64,000 nt of DNA from Planobacterium oryzisoli (GTDB lineage Bacteria; Bacteroidota; Bacteroidia; Flavobacteriales; Weeksellaceae): the NCBI RefSeq assembly GCF_015354315.1, contig NZ_JADKYY010000006.1, forward strand, positions 62,001-126,000. Reading direction: 5' to 3'. The position numbers were made by a program, and so were the translations under genes. This document shows, piece by piece, positions 9,103 through 17,295 of this stretch; the first letter of the stretch is position 1; every line of letters begins with the position of its first letter. The notes beneath the pieces are model-generated. The model was not told the origin of the DNA and did not search any database. It worked only from the letters and a program-made list of their open reading frames with translations.

Positions 9103-9139
9103 TTGCTAAATTGCTATACATTTGCTAAAATACTATACA
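9103..9139 (+). promoter_or_regulatory. Promoter and repeat cluster upstream of the InsA-like gene
   Basis: TACATTTG (9117-9124) matches the -7 consensus. Around it TTGCTA occurs three times (9103, 9111, 9122), and CTATACA occurs twice in direct orientation 19 bp apart (9114-9120 and 9133-9139), the second copy abutting the start codon. The arrangement looks like an operator, possibly for the gene's own HTH product. Confidence 0.5.
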
Positions 9140-9140
9140 A

Positions 9141-9554
9141 ATGAGTCCCAAATGTCCGCGATGCAGCGCCACGGAGGTGGTAAAGAACGGAAAGGTTCAT
9201 CTGCGCCAGCGCTATCTGTGCAAAGATTGCCGCTACCACTTCACCGTAAGCAAACTCGGCAAACAAATCGACCCCTACTATATGACTAAAGCCTTACAAT
9301 TGTACCTTGAGGGACTCTCCTTACGGGATATCGAAAAAATAGTGGGCATTTCCCATGTCACCATTAGTAGTTGGGTAAAAAAACACAATATTCCACGACT
9401 CTTTAAAGAGAAAGTCCACACTTCCTACAGGGTTCTCAGGCACCAGGAGCTCCTTGAGTATCTAGGCGAGAAGCAAAACCTTAAAAACCGAGGTATTATT
9501 GTCTCCGAGCTGGGCGAGCGGTATATACTAATTACGTGGGAGCACCCTATATAA
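9141..9554 (+). CDS. InsA-like zinc-ribbon/HTH protein (domesticated IS1-type)
   Basis: 137 aa. Residues 1-35 form a zinc ribbon of the IS1 InsA type: CPRC near the start, then CKDC in LCKDCRYHFTV. A homeodomain-like HTH follows at about 45-90 (LEGLSLRDIEKIVGISHVTI). The last 40 residues (LGEKQNLKNRGIIVSELGER) are not part of IS1 InsA. There is no DDE catalytic domain, no InsB frame downstream and no terminal inverted repeats, so it does not look like a mobile element. I infer a DNA-binding regulator derived from a transposase. It is divergent from the pyr operon and preceded by repeats that could be its operator. Confidence 0.7.
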   Translation: MSPKCPRCSATEVVKNGKVHLRQRYLCKDCRYHFTVSKLGKQIDPYYMTKALQLYLEGLSLRDIEKIVGISHVTISSWVKKHNIPRLFKEKVHTSYRVLRHQELLEYLGEKQNLKNRGIIVSELGERYILITWEHPI

Positions 9555-9567
9555 GTACCGTCTGCAA

Positions 9568-9616
9568 AGCGCAAATGTATTGCAACCGACCGGATATGTA
9601 TACCTTTTTTTGCGCT
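9568..9616 (+). terminator. Possible terminator after the InsA-like gene
   Basis: AGCGCAAA (9568-9575) is repeated inverted as TTTGCGCT (9609-9616) and is followed by GTTCTTTTTAT. The 33-nt loop is large, so the assignment is weak. Confidence 0.35.
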
Positions 9617-9665
9617 GTTCTTTTTATAAGGGAACTTTACGGGACTAATTCAATTCCCAAATTCT

Positions 9666-10985
9666 ATGCGTAAAGCACACCTGTTGTTTGTATCTCTTCC
9701 CCTACTGTTTTTTTCCCAGCAAAACTCCCTTCCTCAGGATTCCCTCGCAGCCTCCACTGTACTAGCTCCCTCTGCTTCCCCACCGCTAATAAACGCTAGA
9801 CCCCAGGTTCAGACCTATTGGTACGGATGGGCTCGCACTGAATACAGCTACGACTCCAGGGAACTTGCGTACGCCCGGGAATACCAGCTCAACCTCTTCC
9901 CTTTGGATTTCAAAGCAGATTTAAACGGGGAGGATATCCACGCTGCCGGATCCAGCAATTACCTTTCCATCACTTCACGCGTGGGGGTAAGGGCCGTAGG
10001 TCCCAAAATCTGGGGCGCAAAATCCTCGGCTAACCTGGAGGCAGACTTCTTTGGAAATACCGAACTTAACCGTAGTACTTCAGGGACAGGATCTACCGGA
10101 CTGCTTCGTTTAAGACAGGCTAATCTCACCCTGGAATGGCCATCTACCAGGCTCCTAGTCGGTCAAAGCTGGTATCCGAGTTATGTACCTGATGTGAGTC
10201 CCGGAGTAGCTAGTTTTAATGGCGGGATACTCTTTAACCCCTTCGGCTGGGCCACGCAGCTACGCCTCTCCCAAAAGCTTTCCTCCCACCTTTCGGTGCA
10301 TATTACGGCCTATAAAGACCGTGAGTTTCAGGCTCCGGTAGTCGAAGGTGCAAGCAGCAATTCGGCCACCTATAACTCTTTGCTCCCGACCTTTAGTACG
10401 CAGCTGCAGTATCAGGAACAGCAGCTTCTTGTTGGTGTGGGGGCCGAATTGCAGAACCTCCAGCCCGTAAAGGAATCCCGAGGATATAAATCCTCTGAGA
10501 AACTCCACAGCCCCATGTTCTACGGATACCTGCGCTACCAAGCCCCACACCTTACCCTAAAAACCTACGCGCTTAAGGGCGAGAACCTCCACCATCTGGT
10601 CATGCTGGGAGGTATCGCCTCCTACCGGCAGTTAGAGGGTCCAGACCGCTACCAAGGCACGAAAACCTCCGCCGTATGGATGGACGCCTCCATGCCGGTG
10701 AAAAAGACGGTGCCGGGTGTTTTCCTAGGCTACAGCCATCAAGGGGGCACCGATCCCGGGTACGCGGAACTCTACCTTAGGGGTGGATCTACCACCCGTA
10801 TCCTCACGGATCTCTACCGCGCCTCTGCCAGGGTGGAGATTAAGGAGCATTCCTTTCTGCTGGTACCTGAGATTGAGTATACCGTGGGCTCCTGGGAAGA
10901 TACCACTGAGAATGCCACCGGTGCCGGTGATGCGTTTCACGCAGGCTCGCTGCGCCTGATGGCGCGCGTGATGTATTCTTTCTAA
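9666..10985 (+). CDS. Outer-membrane beta-barrel porin-like protein
   Basis: 439 aa. A signal peptide (RKAHLLFVSLPLLFFSQQ) is followed by a Ser/Pro-rich linker and then a body of alternating polar/hydrophobic strands ending in MARVMYSF, the terminal aromatic typical of outer-membrane barrels. Features such as LRQANLTLEW and LLVGQSWYPSY resemble trimeric porin-like proteins of the DcaP type, but this is a loose match. The substrate is unknown. acs begins 56 bp downstream on the same strand; a shared role in uptake and acetate use is only a guess from position. Confidence 0.6.
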   Translation: MRKAHLLFVSLPLLFFSQQNSLPQDSLAASTVLAPSASPPLINARPQVQTYWYGWARTEYSYDSRELAYAREYQLNLFPLDFKADLNGEDIHAAGSSNYLSITSRVGVRAVGPKIWGAKSSANLEADFFGNTELNRSTSGTGSTGLLRLRQANLTLEWPSTRLLVGQSWYPSYVPDVSPGVASFNGGILFNPFGWATQLRLSQKLSSHLSVHITAYKDREFQAPVVEGASSNSATYNSLLPTFSTQLQYQEQQLLVGVGAELQNLQPVKESRGYKSSEKLHSPMFYGYLRYQAPHLTLKTYALKGENLHHLVMLGGIASYRQLEGPDRYQGTKTSAVWMDASMPVKKTVPGVFLGYSHQGGTDPGYAELYLRGGSTTRILTDLYRASARVEIKEHSFLLVPEIEYTVGSWEDTTENATGAGDAFHAGSLRLMARVMYSF

Positions 10986-11041
10986 AAGTTAATCTATGGG
11001 AAAAGGAATATTTTGTAAATTTCATTTCCAAATACATTTCC

Positions 11042-12952
11042 ATGAAAAATCTATACATCGATGATCTTCCCGATTACTTCAAGCAGTACAAGAAATCCAT
11101 AAAGAATCCCAAGAAATTCTGGGATAAAATTGCCGATGAAGGCTTTGTGTGGTACCAGCGCTGGACTAAGGTAGTGGACTTTGATATGGAGAAAGCGCAA
11201 ATCAAATGGTTCAAGAACGCCAAACTCAATATTACCAAGAACTGTATTGACCGCCATCTCGCCCAGCGTGGAGACAAGACGGCCATCATCTTTGAACCGA
11301 ACGACCCCCTTGAGAAGGCCCAGTACATCTCCTACCGCGAACTCCACGAACGGGTATGTAAAATGGCCAATGTACTTAAAGACCTTGGCGTAGAGAAAGG
11401 AGACCGGGTTTGTATCTACCTTCCAATGATTCCGGAACTGGCCGTAACCATGTTGGCATGCGCGCGTATGGGTGCGGTGCATTCGGTTATCTTTGCCGGT
11501 TTTTCCGACTCTGCGGTCTCCAGCAGGGTAAACGATTGCGGGGCAAAAGTCATTGTCTGCTCGGACGGTAGCTACCGCGGGACCAAATCCATAGACCTGA
11601 AAGAGATAATCGACAAGGCGGTGGAAAACTGCCCTACGGTAGAGAAAGTAGTGGTAGTGCGCCGCACGGGCACAGAGGTTACGATGAAAGAAGGACGCGA
11701 CCTGTGGCTCGATACCCTGCTGGAAAAAGCCTCTTCCGACTTTGTCTCCAAGATAATGGATGCCGAAGACCCGCTATTTATCCTCTACACCTCTGGATCT
11801 ACAGGAAAACCCAAAGGAATGCTGCACACCACTGCAGGATATATGGTCTATACCGCCTACACGTTCAAAAATGTATTTAACTACCGGGAAAACGACATCT
11901 ATTGGTGCACCGCCGACATCGGCTGGATCACCGGGCATTCCTATATCCTCTATGGCCCGCTGGCCAATGGGGCCACGACCGTCATTTTCGAGGGCGTACC
12001 TACCTACCCAGAGCCCGACCGGTTCTGGCAAGTGATCGACAAACACAAAGTCACGCAGTTCTACACCGCTCCAACCGCGATACGTTCCCTTGCCAAGGAA
12101 AGCACCCAATGGGTAGAGAAATACGATTTAAGCTCTCTACGGGTAATTGGATCGGTCGGGGAGCCCATCAACGACGAGGCATGGCACTGGTACAACGACC
12201 ACGTAGGAAAGAAAAAATGCCCTATCGTGGATACCTGGTGGCAAACCGAAACGGGAGGCATTATGATTTCCCCTATTCCTTTTGTCACCCCTACCAAGCC
12301 CACGTACGCCACCCTACCTCTCCCGGGAATTCAACCGGTACTTATGGACGAGAAACGTAACGAGATCACCGGAAACCAGGTCGATGGAAATCTATGCATC
12401 CGTTTTCCCTGGCCAGGCATTGCGCGCACCATTTGGGGCGACCACCAGCGGTACGTGGAAACGTATTTTACGGCCTTTCCGGGCAAGTACTTTACAGGCG
12501 ATGGCGCGCTGCGCGACGAGACAGGATACTACCGGATCACCGGACGCGTGGACGATGTAATCATCGTATCGGGCCACAATCTGGGAACGGCACCGATAGA
12601 GGATGCCATCAACCAGCATCCGGCCGTAGCGGAAAGCGCCATTGTAGGCTATCCACACGAGATTAAAGGAAGCGCACTTTACGGATACGTTACCTTGAAA
12701 GAAAGCGGCCAGGTGCGCGACCGGGAAAACCTCAGAAAGGAAATCAATCTGCTTATCTCCGACATGATCGGACCGATAGCCAAACTGGATAAAATTCAGT
12801 TCGTCTCGGGGCTTCCTAAAACCCGCTCCGGGAAAATCATGCGCCGGATCCTAAGAAAAATCGCTGAAGGGGACTTTTCAAGCTTTGGAGACACCTCCAC
12901 CTTGTTGAATCCGGAAATAGTAGAAGAAATTAAAAACGATAGGATTGGCTAA
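11042..12952 (+). CDS. acs: Acetyl-CoA synthetase (AMP-forming)
   Basis: Activates acetate to acetyl-CoA via acetyl-AMP. The 636 aa length is typical of Acs. The AMP-binding motif is YTSGSTGKPKGMLHT, the adenylate-forming core has WWQTETGGIMISP, and the C-terminal domain ends with LPKTRSGKIMRRILR, where the Lys of SGK is the conserved site acetylated and removed by sirtuins in the family. A CobB-like sirtuin gene lies at 27675 in this window. The N-terminal ACAS_N region (DYFKQYKKSIKNPKKFWDKI) is intact. Confidence 0.97.
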   Translation: MKNLYIDDLPDYFKQYKKSIKNPKKFWDKIADEGFVWYQRWTKVVDFDMEKAQIKWFKNAKLNITKNCIDRHLAQRGDKTAIIFEPNDPLEKAQYISYRELHERVCKMANVLKDLGVEKGDRVCIYLPMIPELAVTMLACARMGAVHSVIFAGFSDSAVSSRVNDCGAKVIVCSDGSYRGTKSIDLKEIIDKAVENCPTVEKVVVVRRTGTEVTMKEGRDLWLDTLLEKASSDFVSKIMDAEDPLFILYTSGSTGKPKGMLHTTAGYMVYTAYTFKNVFNYRENDIYWCTADIGWITGHSYILYGPLANGATTVIFEGVPTYPEPDRFWQVIDKHKVTQFYTAPTAIRSLAKESTQWVEKYDLSSLRVIGSVGEPINDEAWHWYNDHVGKKKCPIVDTWWQTETGGIMISPIPFVTPTKPTYATLPLPGIQPVLMDEKRNEITGNQVDGNLCIRFPWPGIARTIWGDHQRYVETYFTAFPGKYFTGDGALRDETGYYRITGRVDDVIIVSGHNLGTAPIEDAINQHPAVAESAIVGYPHEIKGSALYGYVTLKESGQVRDRENLRKEINLLISDMIGPIAKLDKIQFVSGLPKTRSGKIMRRILRKIAEGDFSSFGDTSTLLNPEIVEEIKNDRIG

Positions 12953-13113
12953 GCCTTTATGCGGCTGTCTACAAATATCTTTGGACATAGGGCTTAGATG
13001 CCCCTTTTAAGGGTCCAAATCCTTTGTGTAAAATTACTAAAATTAAGATATGATTTTTGTCAACTTTACGTTAATTTAATACACATCATTTTAAAGTTAG
13101 TATTTTAAATGCG
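12953..13113. other. Non-coding gap after acs
   Basis: No gene seen. It holds TATCTTTG, a perfect -7 match, near 12975, followed by a short GGGC/GCCC hairpin with CTTTT (about 12990-13015). This could be the acs terminator or a very short transcript. The rest is AT-rich. Confidence 0.4.
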
Positions 13114-13121
13114 TATTTTTG
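13114..13121 (+). promoter_or_regulatory. -7 element of a candidate small RNA
   Basis: TATTTTTG, a perfect TAnnTTTG match; transcription would start near 13126. No start codon with a convincing reading frame follows before the terminator at 13243. Confidence 0.55.
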
Positions 13122-13125
13122 CAGA

Positions 13126-13278
13126 GTAAATAACAGATAAAGACAGACTCGTCTGTCCCAACTCTGCCAAAACCGTTTCGAAATTCCCGACCCAGGAGCT
13201 AGAAACAATAAAGACAATTTCATATCATATTTTTTCATTTAGAAAGTCCGGCTCCTTTTCAGGGTCCGGGCTTTTTGT
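13126..13278 (+). ncRNA. Candidate structured small RNA upstream of relA/spoT
   Basis: A segment of about 150 bases lies between a consensus -7 element (13114-13121) and a good terminator, with no convincing reading frame. It contains a perfect hairpin with arms GACAGA and TCTGTC around CTCG (13142-13157), which is further bracketed by GCAGAG (13121-13126) and CTCTGC (near 13162-13167). The terminator stem pairs 13243-13251 with 13266-13274 and ends in TTTTTG. The size and position would fit a free-standing RNA such as the flavobacterial 6S-like RNA, or a leader of the following gene. Which one applies is not decidable from sequence alone. Confidence 0.5.
13243..13277 (+). terminator. Terminator of the candidate small RNA
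   Basis: AAAGTCCGG pairs with CCGGGCTTT (9 bp including one G-U) and runs into TTTTT. It lies about 60 bases before the relA/spoT start. Confidence 0.75.
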
Positions 13279-13306
13279 ATGGCTTTACTTTTGGTGTTTT
13301 TTTTGC

Positions 13307-13314
13307 TATTTTCG
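13307..13314 (+). promoter_or_regulatory. -7 element for relA/spoT
   Basis: TATTTTCG, one base from TAnnTTTG, 22 bases upstream of the ATG. It would give the stringent-response gene a promoter independent of the upstream RNA. Confidence 0.45.
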
Positions 13315-13336
13315 CTTTTACTAAACCCTTCCTTGG

Positions 13337-15541
13337 ATGACGTATGATTTAGAACAGGAAAAACAGGAAATTCTGGCGCGCTACCGCGACCTGATATCCA
13401 ACACCTACCGCACGCTTGATGAAGAAAACAACAAGCTGATCCGGCGGGCGTTCGATATTGCCCTTGATGCCCACAAAGACCAGAGAAGAAAAAGCGGGGA
13501 ACCCTATATCTACCATCCCATTGAAGTAGCCAAGATTGTCGCGAACGAGATTGGACTGGGAGCCACCTCGATTGCCTGCGCCCTTTTGCACGATGTAATC
13601 GAAGACAGTGAATACACCTACGAGGACCTAAAGAAGCTCTTCGGCGCAAAGATCGCAGACATTGTAGCTGGACTTACGAAGATCTCGGTGATGAACCACC
13701 AGAACATCTCGGTGCAAAGTGAGAACTACCGAAAATTACTTCTTACATTAAGTGAAGATTTCAGGGTAATTCTCATCAAGATAGCCGACCGCCTCCATAA
13801 TATGCGCACTCTGGAGAGCATGGCACCGGACAAGCAGAAGAAGATTGCCTCCGAGACCGTGTACATCTATGCGCCCCTAGCCCACCGACTGGGTTTTTAC
13901 AATATTAAATCCGAACTTGAAGATCTCTCACTACGCTACAACAACGCCGATATTTTCAACGAAATAACCGAGAAACTCGAACTGGCCAAGGAGAGCCGTG
14001 AAAAGTACATCGAGGAATTTAAAACCGAGGTCTCCCAGCGCCTGGAGGAAGAGGGACTTAATTTCACCATCAAAGGCCGGGCAAAGGCCATCTCTTCCAT
14101 TTACCGTAAAATGCTCAAGCAGGGAGTCACCTTTGAAGAGGTCTTCGACAACTACGCCATTCGGATCATTTATAAGAGCGATGCCAAGAACGAGAAATTT
14201 CTGGCCTGGAAGATCTACTCCATCGTCACGGACCTATACCACAGCAACCCTTTACGAATGCGGGACTGGATTACCCGCCCCCGTTCCACCGGATACGAAA
14301 GTTTACACCTTACCGTGCTTGGTCCCGACAAAAAGTGGATCGAGGTGCAGATACGTTCCGAGCGCATGGATGAGATCGCCGAGAAAGGTGTGGCGGCGCA
14401 TTACAAATACAAGGAGGGCTACCGAGGCTCTTCGGACGATCAGAACTTCGAGCGTTGGGTTAGGGAAATACGCGAAGTTTTGGAACAGCAGCAGAACCTC
14501 ACCACCTCGGAACTTTTGGACAATATCAAATTAAATCTTTATTCCAAGGAAGTATTCGTATTCACCCCCAAAGGGGAGATCAAGATCCTTCCTATCGGTT
14601 CCACCGCACTGGACTTTGCCTTTGCCGTCCACACGGATTTGGGCACCAAATGCTTAGGGGCCAAGATTAATGGAAAGCTGGTTCCCATTTCCCACGTACT
14701 GCAAAATGGCGATCAGGTAGATATCATCTCCTCCCAGAACCAAAAACCCAAACAAGACTGGCTTGAATTTGTCAAGACCTCGAAAGCCAAATCCAAGATC
14801 AAAGCCTTTTTAAACTCCCAGAAGTCGAGCGCCGTGGAGGAAGGAAAGGAAACATTGCAGCGCAAACTGCGCCACGCAAAAATCAATTTCAACGACGAGG
14901 AAGTCAACCGTATGCAAAAGTTCTTCAACCTGAAGACTTCGCAGGAACTCTTTGTCTCTTTCCAGAACGGAGCACTAGACACCTCGGATCTGCGGCGGTA
15001 TATAGAGAGCAAGAACGTGCTCTCCAATCTTATTCATCGTTTCCGTAAGTCTCCAACCAAGAGCGAGCACCAAGAGGAAACCGTGGAGACCAATTTGGAT
15101 ATGGTGGTATTTGGCAAGGACGAGGAAAAGCTCGATTACACCTACGCCAAATGCTGCACCGTCATACCGGGCGATAAAATATTTGGCTTCATCACTATCA
15201 ACGAAGGGATCAAAGTCCACTCCGACAACTGTCCCAATGCCATTAACCTGCGCGCTCAATACGACTACAGGGTCCTTCCCGCCAAGTGGGTGAATGAGGA
15301 AAGCTTCAAGAACCGAGTGAAAATTGAGATCGAGGGTCTGGACCGCCTGGGTATGATCAACGACATCACGCAGGTCATCTCCAACAGTATGAGCATGGAT
15401 ATGAAAAGTATGAGTATCTCTTCCAACAACGGCGTGTTTAACGGACAGATTAACCTCGAGGTACGCAACAAGAGCCAACTCGAGCAAACCTTCAAGAAAC
15501 TGAAAGACATCAACGGAATCACCAAAGTAAAACGTGTATAG
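13337..15541 (+). CDS. Bifunctional (p)ppGpp synthetase/hydrolase (RelA/SpoT family)
   Basis: 734 aa long-form Rel protein controlling the stringent-response alarmone. Domains in order: HD hydrolase (about 45-200) with YHPIEVAKIV and the HD pair in CALLHDVIEDSEY; synthetase (about 235-350) with KGRAKAISSIYRKM and TRPRSTGYESLH; TGS (about 390-450) with VFTPKGEIKILPIGSTALDFA; helical and zinc-finger-like region with KCCTVIPGD; and a C-terminal ACT domain (DRLGMINDITQVI). Both catalytic halves keep their motifs, so synthesis and hydrolysis are expected. nhaA follows after 23 bp. A probable small RNA lies just upstream. Confidence 0.96.
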   Translation: MTYDLEQEKQEILARYRDLISNTYRTLDEENNKLIRRAFDIALDAHKDQRRKSGEPYIYHPIEVAKIVANEIGLGATSIACALLHDVIEDSEYTYEDLKKLFGAKIADIVAGLTKISVMNHQNISVQSENYRKLLLTLSEDFRVILIKIADRLHNMRTLESMAPDKQKKIASETVYIYAPLAHRLGFYNIKSELEDLSLRYNNADIFNEITEKLELAKESREKYIEEFKTEVSQRLEEEGLNFTIKGRAKAISSIYRKMLKQGVTFEEVFDNYAIRIIYKSDAKNEKFLAWKIYSIVTDLYHSNPLRMRDWITRPRSTGYESLHLTVLGPDKKWIEVQIRSERMDEIAEKGVAAHYKYKEGYRGSSDDQNFERWVREIREVLEQQQNLTTSELLDNIKLNLYSKEVFVFTPKGEIKILPIGSTALDFAFAVHTDLGTKCLGAKINGKLVPISHVLQNGDQVDIISSQNQKPKQDWLEFVKTSKAKSKIKAFLNSQKSSAVEEGKETLQRKLRHAKINFNDEEVNRMQKFFNLKTSQELFVSFQNGALDTSDLRRYIESKNVLSNLIHRFRKSPTKSEHQEETVETNLDMVVFGKDEEKLDYTYAKCCTVIPGDKIFGFITINEGIKVHSDNCPNAINLRAQYDYRVLPAKWVNEESFKNRVKIEIEGLDRLGMINDITQVISNSMSMDMKSMSISSNNGVFNGQINLEVRNKSQLEQTFKKLKDINGITKVKRV

Positions 15542-15564
15542 GCACAAGAAAAAACAAAAAAACC

Positions 15565-16728
15565 ATGACCTTAACTCAGTATTTCAGAAATTTTCTTCAC
15601 TCCACGCAGTCCTCGGGAATTATTCTTTTGATCTGCGTATTTATCTCACTGCTCATTGCCAACTCCTCCCTGGGGCCTGGATTCCAGTCGGTTCTTGACA
15701 CTATGGTAGGACCCTACACCGTAGGGGTGTGGATCAACGACGGTCTTATGGCTATTTTCTTTTTACTCGTAGGTCTGGAAATTAAAAGGGAAATTGCCGA
15801 AGGAGAACTCTCAAGCTTTAAAAACGCATCGCTTCCCATTTTTGCCGCGGTGGGCGGGATGGTAGTCCCTGCCCTGATTTATTTTCTTTTTACCCAGGGC
15901 ACTTCCTACAGTAGTGGATGGGGTATTCCCATGGCTACGGACATTGCCTTTTCTCTGGCAGTGATCTCCATGCTGGGAAAAAGCGTTCCTGCCTCTATTA
16001 AGATCTTTTTGGCCGCCCTGGCAATTGTAGACGATTTGGGCGCCATCCTAGTGATTGCCATATTCTATACCGACCAGATCCACTGGAACTATCTTCTTTT
16101 AAGTGGAGCAGTACTTCTGCTGCTTGTGGCGCTGAACTTCCTTAAGGTGCATAAGCATATTTTTTACCTTATACCAGGAGCTGTGCTGTGGTATCTGATG
16201 CACCATAGCGGCATCCATGCCACGATAGCGGGAGTCCTTCTGGCCTTTACCATTCCCACCAATGTGTCCACTACAGAGATCTCCCCACTGGAAAAACTGG
16301 AGATGAAACTCCACATACCCGTGAGCTTTCTAATCATGCCAATTTTCGCTCTTGCAAACACCAATATACTCTTTAAGCCCGGGATGGTCGATGGACTCTT
16401 TACAAGCTTTGGCTACGGTATAATTCTGGGATTATTTTTAGGAAAGGTCCTAGGGATAAGTCTATTTTCACTTTTAGCCATCAAGCTTAAAATCAGTGGG
16501 CTGCCGGACCGAAGTTCTTGGCAGCATATGATAGGAACAGGATTTTTGGCGGGTATTGGCTTTACCATGTCCATTTTCATTGCGCTGCTCTCCTTCAAAG
16601 GACTTCCGGATATTCAGGAAGAAGCCAAGTTTGCAATCCTAATTGCTTCTGCCCTCTCGGGATTCACCGGATATTTCATTCTCAAGGCTGCTAGAAAAAA
16701 GGTGCAGGCCACTGTAGAAGAAGTGTAA
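15565..16728 (+). CDS. nhaA: Na+/H+ antiporter NhaA
   Basis: Integral inner-membrane antiporter exchanging two protons for one sodium ion, for pH and salt homeostasis. The 387 aa protein has about 12 hydrophobic segments. The paired aspartates of the transport site are in AIVDDLGAILVIAIFYT. Other NhaA signatures are GLEIKREIAEGELS, PMATDIAFSLAVISMLG and FLAGIGFTMSIFIA. It follows relA/spoT by 23 bp and probably shares its transcript. No clear terminator is seen downstream. Confidence 0.96.
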   Translation: MTLTQYFRNFLHSTQSSGIILLICVFISLLIANSSLGPGFQSVLDTMVGPYTVGVWINDGLMAIFFLLVGLEIKREIAEGELSSFKNASLPIFAAVGGMVVPALIYFLFTQGTSYSSGWGIPMATDIAFSLAVISMLGKSVPASIKIFLAALAIVDDLGAILVIAIFYTDQIHWNYLLLSGAVLLLLVALNFLKVHKHIFYLIPGAVLWYLMHHSGIHATIAGVLLAFTIPTNVSTTEISPLEKLEMKLHIPVSFLIMPIFALANTNILFKPGMVDGLFTSFGYGIILGLFLGKVLGISLFSLLAIKLKISGLPDRSSWQHMIGTGFLAGIGFTMSIFIALLSFKGLPDIQEEAKFAILIASALSGFTGYFILKAARKKVQATVEEV

Positions 16729-16961
16729 TGCATAAATACGCACCTACATGTATATAGGCTAGAGATTTATATCTCATATCCAAACATTTATATAAAGACG
16801 TGCCTACAATCTTGAGTGCACACTGTAAAGACATGCACTCTCAGCCTTTACACAAATAGTTAATTCAAATCCTATCAGAATATGTAGCGAAAGGGAGGCC
16901 TTATGATGCAATATATATATATATATATATATATTATAATATACAATTCGATAATATTTCC
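16729..16961. repeat. AT-rich gap with a TA dinucleotide tract and first hipBA palindrome
   Basis: No gene seen. At 16911-16934 there are about 12 uninterrupted AT dinucleotides, directly adjoining the first 14-bp palindrome (16930-16943). Such tracts can slip during replication. Here the tract is about 30 bp upstream of the hipB -7 element, so length changes would alter upstream spacing rather than the core promoter. Confidence 0.7.
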
Positions 16962-16983
16962 TATTTTTGTATATTATAATATA
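16930..16983 (+). promoter_or_regulatory. hipBA promoter with twin palindromic operators
   Basis: Two identical 14-bp palindromes, TATATTATAATATA, lie at 16930-16943 and 16970-16983, exactly 40 bp apart, about four helical turns. Between them sits a perfect -7 element TATTTTTG (16962-16969). The second palindrome covers the predicted start point and ends 4 bases before the hipB ATG. This is the expected layout for autorepression by a HipB dimer pair. Confidence 0.75.
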
Positions 16984-16987
16984 TAAT

Positions 16988-17254
16988 ATGTTACAATTCA
17001 CCACCGTAAAGGATGTTAAAATCAACATTGGCCAATGGTGCAAACTTTTGCGAAAGGAACATAACCTTTCCCGGAAACAACTTGCCGAGCAGCTTGCTTT
17101 ATCTGCTCTTACTATATCCAAACTAGAAAACGGGCATAATCCTACCTTGGAAACACTTCTGAAAATACTGCAGCATTTTGAGCAACTAGATAGCTTTAAT
17201 GTATGGATTCAAACAAAGACTACTGAAATCAATACGAACTCTTCCTTATATTAA
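16988..17254 (+). CDS. hipB: HipB-like XRE-family antitoxin/repressor
   Basis: 88 aa DNA-binding protein with an XRE helix-turn-helix at about residues 25-75 (LSRKQLAEQLALSALTISKLENG). It should bind the twin palindromes just upstream and neutralise HipA. I use the ATG at 16988 because an upstream in-frame start at 16967 overlaps the -7 element. The gene is AT-rich like hipA and unlike its neighbours, suggesting that the module was acquired as a unit. hipA starts 41 bp downstream. Confidence 0.8.
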   Translation: MLQFTTVKDVKINIGQWCKLLRKEHNLSRKQLAEQLALSALTISKLENGHNPTLETLLKILQHFEQLDSFNVWIQTKTTEINTNSSLY

Positions 17255-17295
17255 GATCTACATTTAGGCTGCAAAATCAGAAATACAATTAACCG

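Noticed and set aside
9141-9554. Active IS1-like insertion sequence
   Set aside because: No catalytic frame, no terminal inverted repeats and no target duplication; treated as domesticated.
12953-13030. tRNA-like T-arm text (GGGTCCAAATCC)
   Set aside because: No acceptor stem, anticodon arm or 3' end can be built around it; the stems found are only 4 bp.
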